From NCBI GenBank assembly GCA_963556695.1, contig CAUWAG010000003.1, positions 6,262,001 through 6,326,000 on the forward strand: DNA of 64,000 nt, written 5' to 3'. Below are positions 44,594-54,246 of the stretch, piece after piece. This DNA is from Anthostomella pinea (taxonomy: Eukaryota; Ascomycota; Sordariomycetes; Xylariales; Xylariaceae). Position numbers and translations under genes: made by a program. The notes beneath the pieces are model-generated. The model worked only from the letters and a program-made list of their open reading frames with translations. It was not told where the DNA came from and searched no databases. Every line of letters begins with the position of its first letter. The first letter of the stretch is position 1.

Positions 44594-46821
44594 TGCCCAA
44601 ACAACCAAGAGATGGGAAGGATCACGTAATTAATAATTAATTGCTCAGTGGGCAAGAACGCTACGGTGCGTACCTGCGGCAGGTGACCGGTATTTGTTTG
44701 ATTGTCCAGCTGCAGCTTCAGAAGGCGCGGCCGCGCGGGTGAATCACCTCGTTTCCCACTGGTTTCCCATCCCGCCGTCTTTTTTGACAACAGAGCTCAC
44801 TATAACGGACCGCGCTAACGTAACTTAGGTGAAGTGGTACCCTGCTAGTATCAAGCTAGGACCCTGCTAGCGCCAGTGACCAGGGAATCTTAGCAAGGAT
44901 CTGACGCACTTCGCGACTTGCCGCCTGCCGACCACTCTCCGTCGTCGAATCAGACAGCCAGGCTTCCCGCTAGTTCGTGCAGTCAACCCCACCATTGGCA
45001 ATTTGATGCCAAGCGATGCCAAGCTTTTTGGCCAAGCGTTCCGAGTAGCAAGGGTGGGAGAGACTGGGAGGTGAGCAGGTGCTTCGGGTGCGCTGTGATT
45101 CAGTTGGTGCACGCACTGCGAGACAGGGCAAGGTTGGGGTTAGCGTCTCACCTGCACCAATGACCAGCCTCTGAATTACCTCCTCTTTCCGCACTGAGCG
45201 ACAGATCCTCTTATAACTTTTCCCCTTCTGACGGACTGCTTGTCCGGCGCCGGTTTTTGATTTTTGACTCGGTATTCCCGTCCGGTGCATCCACCTGCAC
45301 TTGAGAAAATTGGATGCCTCACAAGTCGACGCGGTGCGCGCAATGGGAATCATCACAGACGGGAATGGGCGAACCCACTCACTACAGGTACTTTGTTATC
45401 ATCCCTCTGGTCTGTGGCAAGACGGCACATTCACCCGAAAACCCCATCCACTGGTTCGTCGACGGTCGATATGCATCTGATGATGGGGTTTTGTCGGCAC
45501 AACACCCCCCACCGTGAAACTTTACCACGTTGGGTTTAAGGAAACACGCAGATCTAGGGCGAGATAGACGAACTCTGAGGTGGCAAAGCGGCCACTCTGT
45601 ATCTGGACCTTCTGGACCTCTCGTATTGCTGCGACAGCTGCGACTTGCAACCTGCAAGGTGTGGTACAGGTGCAGCATCTTCATGCAAGGTCTTTGTCCT
45701 GTCTGTCATTACACCGTTGTGCGGTGCAACGTATTGTTGTGGTTGGATGCAAATCATGAAGTCCATGTTAGATGTACCGGGGGTCCATCACGCATGCTGG
45801 CTGACACGCCACGCGGCACGCATTGCCAGTCGCCAGTCGCAATGCACACCTCGGCCTTTCTGCAACCTCCAACCTCACGTTGAATCCAACTCCAAACATT
45901 GAACTTCAGAGTCCCAACAGTAGCGGCAGTCAACAATCGATCATGCACAGTACAAATTTATATTCGCAACAGACGATTATTGAGGTGACATGTCCACTTC
46001 TTGAAGATGAAGTTGGGCTTCTGATGCCGGTCCGTTGTAGGATCAGGGGAAGAGGGCCTTGTCAAGGTCACAAGGTAGGTACCTTGCCGCGTTCCCGGCC
46101 CATCCGCACCATCCTATCTGCCCTATCTCGGTCACGCTGTCGTGCAATTTCTCGATCAGCTCCATCAACCTCGCCACTCACAGGCTTGACCGATTTCAGG
46201 CCACATCGCGACCTCTAATAAAATGCGCAATGGTAGCATTCCTGATTCCTGATTAAAAGGAAATCAACGACGAACCAAACTGAGATTGCCGCGCCAGGCT
46301 TTCTCGAAAGGAAGAGAGCAACGTCAATAAACATGAGGGACGTCCTTCACGGCCTACCATCTCCACTACTTTGCTACCTTTTGGAACAGGCATGAAACAG
46401 ATGGTGGCCCCTGTTTGCCATTTGCCTGCGCGGCGGCAGTTTGCCAGATCGTTCTGTCGCTGTTTTAGGTAGATGGTGGTTACACTGACCCATCCCTTGC
46501 CGACAAAAGGAAGACGGCAGGTGGCACAGAGACCGTACTGCTGTACGACTGAAGCCATACTGAAAACATGAATGTCTCGACGATTCTGTCTCATCTCAAC
46601 CGAGAACTAGCCACATGCTAGCGTCCACTGGCTGCGTGGCTGTCTCGGACGCTAAACTTGCCCAAAGCACTAGACCCATGATGGCATGCGCTACATGTAT
46701 CCGGCCTAGCGTGGGAAGCTCTCCCAATCTGGCCCCGAATCGCGGGAACCTATCCCGGTGGTCCATGCGCCCGCATTCTTCAAGGGTAGCTCTGCTTACC
46801 TAAGTGGCCCTTAGAGGGTCA
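44594..46821. other. Gene-poor spacer
   Basis: Both strands read; no domain, tRNA or repeat of the families above recognised. Confidence 0.35.
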
Positions 46822-47000
46822 TGTCAAACAGCGTGTATTATGGTTCATCTGGTTGATGACGTGTATTCTGATGGTTCTTATTAGAGTGTGTGTTTCTGAA
46901 GGATCTGCTGTCGTAAGCTAGGGCCCGAAATTGTCCTAGAGGCCCTGTTGGTGCACTGCCACTTCCCTGAACGCCACTGTGGCTTGCGGGCCATTTGACA
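46822..47000 (+). mobile_element. Solo LTR, family A, copy 2 (179 bp)
   Basis: TGTCAAACAGCG ... CCATTTGACA with the perfect duplication GGTCA at 46817-46821 and 47001-47005. Confidence 0.93.
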
Positions 47001-47093
47001 GGTCATCGCACATGGCCCAACGAGTAAGTAGTAGAAGGACCACATCTTCACGCGAACTTGACATCTGCAACTCGACATACGCGCCACCAGTAC

Positions 47094-47880
47094 TTATTCA
47101 ACGATCAGCCAGATTGAAGTACTTAACACTGTCCAAAGGTTGGCGTAGAACAACAGAGTAGGGACTAGACCTAGTATTCCAGGCGCAGGCCGCAGGGTGT
47201 TAGGGATGGACTTCTTCGTAACGTACCTACCAAAGCCGTCATACGTCTTTTGCAGTCGATGGCCTCCCTCGCACATGAACAAGGCAGTCCTTCGTACGCC
47301 AGACTCGAGGTCTTTCCTAACCTCTCGAGTCCCACGCATACTTCATCAGGGTCGACTTGCCGCTACCCGCTCCATACGTTCAGTACTACGTTCTATAGGG
47401 CTTGGAGCCAATTACCGCGTCCAGCGATCCAAAGCACCGGTTCCTTTGAGCCGGCTCAGAAACGAAGTTGAAGGGGAACCCTGGGTAGATAAGAGCCAGT
47501 CACATGTTTGGCCGCCGGCGCGCTCTATCGAATCCTCTCTTTTCTTCCCATCATAGAGTCTTAGTACAGAGGGCTCGGTATATGTGGGTTCATAGAGTCA
47601 ACAGACGCGCTTCGTCGAGTGTGGGTAGCTTCTGTTGTGACATACCTTGATTGCGAGGCTCCCTGGCCTCCAGCTCAGCCTGACTAGCCCCTGAAGTGAT
47701 TATGGCGATGTGTGACAGAACCTTCTTATAAGAACCATCTTCCCTCCCTTGGAATCTTTCAAGGTCTGCGTGACTTTGATCCCACATCATCTTTAAAGCA
47801 GTTGAATTTCTCATGAGCTGCATAATCTCTCGGCACCATGACTTGAGCTCTTTTCATCTCGAGTTCCATCGACTTGGTTT
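47094..47880 (-). pseudogene. NACHT-type STAND NTPase remnant
   Basis: The minus strand keeps, in shifting frames, the order found in fungal NACHT proteins: an N-terminal helical part (MWDQSHADLERFQG, 47823-47590), a linker typical of the family (LYDGKKREDSIERAGGQT, about 47565-47500), then a Walker A motif YGAGSGKSTLMKYAWDS at 47376-47325, and a segment like the xLQKxxxG region (GGHRLQKTYDGFG). Stops and shifts separate these parts and the C-terminal repeats are missing. Such STAND proteins act in non-self recognition in fungi. Only a remnant is left; the exact borders are uncertain. Confidence 0.5.
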
Positions 47881-47935
47881 GTGATTATTTGTCTGATGAG
47901 ATGGTTACTACAGTCGGCAGCTTTTCGCGCCCGCA

Positions 47936-48210
47936 AATTACACGACGGGTACCGATGATATTCGACAGTGGACTATCCGAAACGACACCGTAGCCCCGCA
48001 GGCCGCCGGTGTCATTCACGGCGATTTTGAAAAGACCTTCATCCAGTGTTAAGTCTGCAACTTCAACATATTGAAGGACCTTGGCGAGGAGGCTGAGATC
48101 AAGGCCAAGGGTAAGGTCATGGCGGAGGGTAAGGACATGGCGGAGGGTAAGGAGTATGTGGCGAGGATGGTGATATCATACTGGTCAAGTCTGGTGCCGC
48201 CAAAGGTTGA
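47936..48210 (+). pseudogene. OLA1/YchF-type GTPase, C-terminal TGS-domain fragment
   Basis: The plus strand reads [35 protein letters not shown], a TAA at 48050-48052, then VCNFNILKDLGEEAEIKAKG in the same frame, and after a one-base shift near 48170 DGDIILVKSGAAKG and a stop. These are the hallmarks of the TGS end of the conserved Obg-like ATPase/GTPase OLA1. The G domain and the start are missing. A small tandem duplication (AAGGTCATGGCGGAGGGT, AAGGACATGGCGGAGGGT) lies within. It is a dead partial copy of a housekeeping gene, whose working copy must be elsewhere. Confidence 0.75.
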
Positions 48211-48955
48211 GCAACCGATACTAGATCCATCTTGTGACACAGAGATGAATGAAGTGAACTCTACCGATGAAACTTGCTACTTTGTCGGGGAAGTATCATT
48301 TCAAGTTGACCAACTGGGGTCAACCGAGCCAGGTGGATGTAATTTTAGCATCCCAGTCACCCACGAGAGCCTGCTACGTACGCAAACCGGTTCGCGGTAG
48401 AGGGCGTTGTTCGCGCGCGCAAGGTCTTATGGGGACGATCGGTGGGCGCTCGGATGAGCTTGATATGGAGATACCCTCGTGGTCATGGTGCAAGGACACG
48501 ATCGTGAGCAACACCCAAGTCCACTTCCGCATGCGGACAGCTCTACCTAGACGGGCCTCCAGGTGAACTAGAGCAGTTCTTGAACGAAGGCTGACTCCCA
48601 GAGGACCACAGATACGAGACGCCACGTTTGGGTAATGACCTCAAGGCAATAGCTGATAATGCTGTGAGGCTATCCTCTGGCTGGATCAAGTGCCTCCTGG
48701 TATATGGTCATCTGGCCTCCGGATTCTGCTGCCAGCTTGATTGGTCAAACCCTCGGTCAATACAGAGCCTTTGGATAGGCACCACTCACACTCGCCGGCA
48801 GACGAGGTGTTGGATTTTCAAGCCATCTTCCGTCTGCCGAATCAAAGGCTTACCATGCCGCGCGAAACCACTCCTGCAACGTCAATCCAAACTTGCCGGT
48901 CGGGTCGTCGTGCTCGCTGAGAGCGAGAGCCCGTCGGCGGCGGCCCGTCGATTGG
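48211..48955. other. Intergenic, no gene recognised
   Basis: No recognisable coding content on either strand. Confidence 0.35.
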
Positions 48956-49116
48956 TGTCAAACAGCGCGCAGATGATTGAAATGGTTGATATTCGTGTAT
49001 TTGGTGCTGATTTTGATGATTGTGTTGTTATGAAGTCTCTGTTGGTGGCTACGTGGCCCTCTGATCAGTGCACTGCCACCTCCCTGACGCCACAGTGGCT
49101 TGCATGTCATTCAACA
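48956..49116 (+). mobile_element. Solo LTR, family A, copy 3 (161 bp, diverged)
   Basis: TGTCAAACAGCGCGC ... GTCATTCAACA with ATTGG before and ATAGG after (one mismatch in the duplication). The middle is diverged but colinear with 46822-47000. Confidence 0.75.
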
Positions 49117-49153
49117 ATAGGACTGCGCTTGCCTTTACAGTGTGCGGGCAATG

Positions 49154-49324
49154 ACCCCAAAGTCATACAGCCGCAACAACGGGGATGGGCTCGCGAGCGG
49201 GACTGACTGTACTTATTATCTTGATACCTCCACAACCCTGCGATGCAGAGGCTCTGGGAGGCGTGGTTTGCACTACTGAGGAGCGATCCCCCACGTTAAA
49301 TACAATCAATCAATCAATCAATCA
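49154..49324 (+). mobile_element. NL1, copy 3, 5'-truncated
   Basis: It starts inside the element at ACCCCAAAGTCAT, ends in (ATCA)n, and is flanked by the 15-bp duplication AGTGTGCGGGCAATG (49139-49153 and 49325-49339). Truncation at the 5' end plus a long duplication is what target-primed reverse transcription leaves. Confidence 0.9.
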
Positions 49325-49357
49325 AGTGTGCGGGCAATGCATCGTTCTCGGGGAACT

Positions 49358-49567
49358 TGATAGATAGCTTTTCTTGAAGGACCAGATGGATGACCCCAAG
49401 GTCATACCGCCGCAACAACGGGGATGGGCCCGTGAGCGGGACTGACTGTACTTATTATCTTGAGACCTCCACAACCCTGCGATACAGAGGCTCTGGGAGG
49501 CGTGGTTTGCACTACTGAGGAGCTACCCCCCACGTTAAATACAATCAATCAATCAATCAATCAATCA
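49358..49567 (+). mobile_element. NL1, copy 4, full length
   Basis: It starts TGATAGATAGC and ends in a longer (ATCA)n tail, flanked by the 14-bp duplication GTTCTCGGGGAACT (49344-49357 and 49568-49581). It landed about 30 bp from copy 3. Confidence 0.92.
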
Positions 49568-49817
49568 GTTCTCGGGGAACTACAAGGTCCTCGGTGAACT
49601 ATAAGCACTTTTAGAGCAAGCCCAGGTAGGGACGGATTCATTTAGAATAGGTCATGCCCAGTGTCGGTGATCCCTAAGGATCACCGAGTGTTCAGCCTTC
49701 TCGCCACAGAAGGATTGCTACATATATAGCCACAAGCCTCGCTCTTTGAGGCATAACGGAGTATCGTTAGTAAGTTCCATTGGTCGCGCTCGTGGTTCCG
49801 AGCCCGTGCTGTGCTGA

Positions 49818-50108
49818 CTTGCAAGCGATGGTATCGATGAAAACCTCGACCGCCTGGGGACACTGTGGCCGCCGAAGAGCGGGTCATCCGGGAGCGAAAA
49901 GTTCCAATACGAAAGCCTGGACCCGAGCATGCCTGAGCCGGGGCAGTTCTGCCCGGTCAGTATCCTTGATAGCGAGGAGAATTGCAAGAAGAGGAAGAAT
50001 GTCAAAGTGTACGCCAACAAGGTGTACGCTACTCTCCACTTGAAGGATGGATTTATGAAGAAGAACGATATCGTGAAGTGGTCTGAGTATCCGTCTCATT
50101 CTCTATAA
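49818..50108 (+). CDS. Uncharacterised 3' exon-like open frame
   Basis: A 97-codon frame after a TGA and a possible acceptor (GCTGAC ... TTGCAAG) reads DGIDENLDRLGTLWPP, ESLDPSMPEPGQFCPVSIL, KVYANKVYATLHLKDGF and ends at TAA 50106-50108. Codon use and composition are protein-like, but there is no ATG at the start and no family was recognised. It could be the last exon of a gene starting near 49700 or a remnant. Confidence 0.3.
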   Translation, partial: LASDGIDENLDRLGTLWPPKSGSSGSEKFQYESLDPSMPEPGQFCPVSILDSEENCKKRKNVKVYANKVYATLHLKDGFMKKNDIVKWSEYPSHSL

Positions 50109-50327
50109 CTCCATCTAGGGTCTCTCTATTCTTGCATAACCAAGCAGTTCCTGAATAAGATACATCGGACATCTACTTGATCATGGTGTCCTCTTTAGTC
50201 TTGAGGCGCGCTAAGACCTCTTGATATTTGTACGCGTCCATCGTCGATTCTTATTCGCCATCTCTGTCATCTGCCCCCTGTTACATCTGGCGTGTGACTG
50301 TACGGCATCGCGGCCGCGGCCCTGCGA

Positions 50328-51356
50328 CTATGATACATCACCATCCCGGTTCAAGCCAAACAGTGCCTCCCTCAGTTGGGCAACCGCCTTCTCCAAGATG
50401 TCGTATCTAGACGCCTTGCCTCCCGACACGTAGTAATGCCAGTCGGCGTCAAGTGTGTGTTCAGGGTCGGCCCCTTTGGATTTGGGGTCAACAACCGCGG
50501 CGATAACGGACCCTACGGTCAATCTTCCGTGTCGCCAGTCCCGATCGTCGTGACCACGAGCCATGGCTACCTTGACTAGATCGTAGCCCTCTGGACTTGG
50601 CACCCTGACGCCGTCGCCCTTGATTCTGAAGGCCTTGTTCTTGAACACGTCAAAGGCTGCTGCGCAACCGTAGTCCACGGCATCCTCTAGGGTCCAGCCG
50701 TCGTGGTTCTCCGCTTCCATGACATCGTTGACATTTGCTTCAATCTGCTCATTTTTCTTGTGATCGCTACCGTAGTCTTTGTCTTTCTGCTTCCGCGTGC
50801 CCTGAATGTAGTTCTCGATACTGAAGAAGTAGATTTTCCCAATCTCGTTTTCAAGGCACCATTCTAGTGTCGTCTGATTCCCAAAGCCGTTCTCATTCGC
50901 AGGCAGGAAGCTGCCATCCAGGAACGCCGTGACCGAGTTGCGGATGCGATTGGCGGCACCCTCCGCTCCCGCCTCGTTGTAGGGCTGCTCGCCGACGTCT
51001 GACTTTGCCGCGGATACTTGAAAGAAGACATTAGGGTGGTCTGCGTCTGGATGACCCTGCTCCATCACCTTCATCTTTCGCTTATTTTCGGTCGGCAGGA
51101 GGACCAGGGAAGCTTCTTTCTTGCCCTTCAGCTTTCCTTTTAGGTCATCGAGCCGCGTTGTGGTATAGGTGTCGAGGTTGATGCCGAGATCTTCGACTTT
51201 TGCGTCTGACTTTACTTCCCAGTCTGCGATATGGAGGTCTTGTACCGTGAATGGGTAGGCTTCGCGGGCCGAAAGTTCCATAGCACCGCGATTCGACACT
51301 GCCGCGCTGAGGGCTGCGGATACCGATAGGAGGACGTATATGAGATTCTGGCGCAT
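50328..51356 (-). CDS. Secreted protein of unknown function, 342 residues
   Basis: A single exon from ATG 51354-51356. A signal peptide MRQNLIYVLLSVSAALSAAVS is followed by a soluble mixed alpha/beta protein with two cysteines (EWCLEN and YGCAAAF), one N-glycosylation site (NQTT), and long charged stretches (KGKLKGKKEAS, RKQKDKDYGSDHKKNEQ). A His/Asp-rich segment (RGHDDRDWRHGR) near residue 280 might bind metal. No family was recognised. It is the only intact gene in the repeat-rich 45-54 kb stretch. Confidence 0.65.
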   Translation of the reverse strand: MRQNLIYVLLSVSAALSAAVSNRGAMELSAREAYPFTVQDLHIADWEVKSDAKVEDLGINLDTYTTTRLDDLKGKLKGKKEASLVLLPTENKRKMKVMEQGHPDADHPNVFFQVSAAKSDVGEQPYNEAGAEGAANRIRNSVTAFLDGSFLPANENGFGNQTTLEWCLENEIGKIYFFSIENYIQGTRKQKDKDYGSDHKKNEQIEANVNDVMEAENHDGWTLEDAVDYGCAAAFDVFKNKAFRIKGDGVRVPSPEGYDLVKVAMARGHDDRDWRHGRLTVGSVIAAVVDPKSKGADPEHTLDADWHYYVSGGKASRYDILEKAVAQLREALFGLNRDGDVS

Positions 51357-51973
51357 ATTGAGTCGTTGGATAGTCAGTCTTTAGCTGGCAAATTCTGATG
51401 TCGGCAAATTCTGTACTGAAACGAAATGTGAGGGATCTGAACGTTGCGAACAGTACACCGGACATTTATACCACCAGAAGTACAGGTATGTCTGTATTGC
51501 CACGTTCAGCTTTCCTTTCGGTGGCCCTTTGATGTCATAGTAGGATATAGATAGATGGCGCAAGCCCCACAGGCCACCGGTGAAAGGATTCAAACCTAAG
51601 TGCACCATTTTTGACTCTATAATTACCTGCAATGGTATATATAACATTTTGGAACTTTTCGGGGTACGCGATGGTGAGTACCCCCTTATGTGATACAGGT
51701 GTCCAGTATGGTGAATAGTTGTTGGATTAAAGGTATGCCTAGAAGGCGCTTTGACAGATAGACAACGGAACCTAGTTGTTCCGTCCCGATCCAGCCCCCT
51801 CTGGCACAAAACTGCCACGGTCGCACAAGGACACTCTAGAGAGACAGAATACACACACACACTTCACTCTGACGATTGGCTCAAATCTGACAATAGTAGC
51901 GTCTTCCACCACCCCAGTTGTTTATATATATATATATACATCTTGTTATATATTAAGTATGTTTCTACTAGAA

Positions 51974-52060
51974 GGAAGTGGCACGGTGGAAGGATAATAA
52001 GGCACGGTGAAAGGAAGCGGCACGGTGAAAGGAAGCGGCACGGTGGGAGGACGTGGAACG
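51974..52060. repeat. Tandem repeat, about 18 bp unit
   Basis: Four to five units of the form GGAAGCGGCACGGTGAAA with decay at both ends. Confidence 0.75.
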
Positions 52061-54184
52061 GTAGAACGTTGTATGTCTATTGTCATGGTCTCCTGTCTAC
52101 TAGATGGTCTATCTGTATGTGAGATTTAATGGCACGTGCCCGGAATTGGGACGCCTGGCCATGGATACCTACCGATATATATATATATATAGATAGGGGT
52201 AGGGGGCGTGCTATTGTTTACCATCCTGGACACCATTGGCAGTTACCAGCATATACGGACTGATAGCCCCCATCATAGGGACCTGCTAATTATTACCATC
52301 TTGGACACCTGGAAGGAGGGACTCGAAACTCAGCCTACGCCCCGCTATGCGCGAAAACACGTACCGAAGCAGTTCCACGGCTTTACTGATGTAGGGCAGT
52401 TTATGTCTCACGAAGTCCGTTCCCAGTCTGCCTTCAATTGCCGGGACATGTCATACAAGTGTCTCTAACTGTTAGAAGGCCAACCATATGGGGGGTGAAA
52501 AGACTTGTTGTTCTGCAGGGAGCTACAGTACTAATTAGGCGTGGAAGCCCTGTATATGTACATACAAGGTTCATTTGTTCCTGGCACGCTTCCTGGCACT
52601 ATCATCATCTGCAATGATGTATACCTGTTAGAACTTCACCCGACCCCACTGTATGGAACTTGAAGGATCTATACACCCCTACATGTGGAACCGCTAACTA
52701 TTACCATCTTGACACCTGTACAGCCAATCCTGGGCACCCCGCTGAGGACATCGGGCTGGCCGACATCCTATTGGCTCAACTGCGAGCGCAGAGGGTACAA
52801 CCTCCTGTAGGAACGGATTATGTAATTGCTCGGCCGTGATGTTAATAGGATATCTGTTTCGTTTCTCCACCCACTTAGTTTCACGATGCACACAACACTC
52901 TTTTCATAGAACTAGATAGCAAAGATAACGGGTATAACTATGTACATTTAGGTGTGTTATGTGTGAAATGTACGTGCTGAGGCGTTTTGACCAATTAGAT
53001 GTGTTACTTATATTTAGCATAGTGTGGGGTCCGTATCGAAGTTTAGGTATTGATATGACTATATCTGAGTGATCCGGAGTTGATACTGTAGGATTCTATC
53101 GTCCAAATAAAGATTTTTAGGAGCTGTTCGCCGAGGTGAGCAAGGCGATATGCAGCACACCATCTCCAGTGTGGCCAAAACCTTCTGAGTCTAGTCATCG
53201 AACCATAGGCCTTCAGGACGCCCTGTGCACCGACCTGAGCTTGTAATATCCAGAGAGATCCTTGAGGAAAAGCCACCTACACATACGAAGGTGGCGACTG
53301 GCGTTGTGGAGGTTGTTGACACCCCAACATTTATTTCGCTAGCTGGGTATGACGCTGATGTGGGTGAAAAGTGGGCTCACCAAAGATGAGGTAGTGAACA
53401 GCTGTCATTCCGCCCAGACACTTCTTGGTGACCTGGTGAGCCTTAACCCATGCAATCGGTCTCAAGTATCTGATCAGTTATTCCACATTGAGGTGTTAGG
53501 CTCGAGAATGTTCGACCTTTTCATGTACCCCTTTCCGATTGTACTCGACACTGGGCCCCTCTATCAGACTGCATGACACTTGATCAAGAGATGAACAGTC
53601 GCTCTCGTTACTGACCATTGAACTTTCACCTATCGAAAACGACGATGACTCGTATACACAAGCTAAAGTTCATGTGGCAGTGGATCACTCCGCGAAAATT
53701 CAGTTCCTGGTGATGGTGAAGCTTATTCTTAGCGATCGACCATTTGGCTTACATGGCATCAACTCAACATCACGTTACTTCGAGTCCATTCCTACGCATT
53801 CTGCACCATGATGCGAGGGGTTTGTTCCGTTCAAGGGGCGCCGTCTCTAAAGCCCGATGTCCAGTTCTTTGTTCTCATCTCGATGTCCCTTTATGTCGAG
53901 GACAATTGCTCAGTGGTTGAAAGGTTCAGCGAAAGACGGTGATAATGGTTATTGTGGTTGGAGACTCCTTCGTCATGCCCTCAAAAGCGATTGTGCTTTG
54001 CCTTGCTTTTCTTAGTGTCGCGAACTGAGTATCAAAGCCGACAGGGGCATCAAAGAAACAAGCTGTGCAGATAACTATACTTAAGGCTTCAGTTCAGCCG
54101 GCATAAATGTTCTTGCTCAAACATCACCACCAAACAAAAACCAGAACGCATTAGTATTGACTACTAAGGCTATTCCGACCTAAT

Positions 54185-54237
54185 TTCACCTTGATCTTCT
54201 TCACCTTGATCTTCTTCACCTTGATCCTCTTCACCTT
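54185..54237 (+). repeat. 15-bp pyrimidine-rich tandem repeat just before the kinesin start
   Basis: Three and a half units of TTCACCTTGATCTTC end 10 bp before ATG 54247. It is probably in the 5' leader of the kinesin mRNA. Confidence 0.8.
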
Positions 54238-54246
54238 CTTTCGAAA

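Larger units (their letters stand above)
51357..54246. other. AT-rich, repeat-rich spacer
   Basis: Contains (TA)n at 51925-51940 and 52180-52191, three copies of a TATT(T)ACCATCNTGGACACC motif at about 52214, 52292 and 52699, and at 52480-52600 a sequence related to one end of the LTR at 59424. No gene recognised. Confidence 0.5.
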
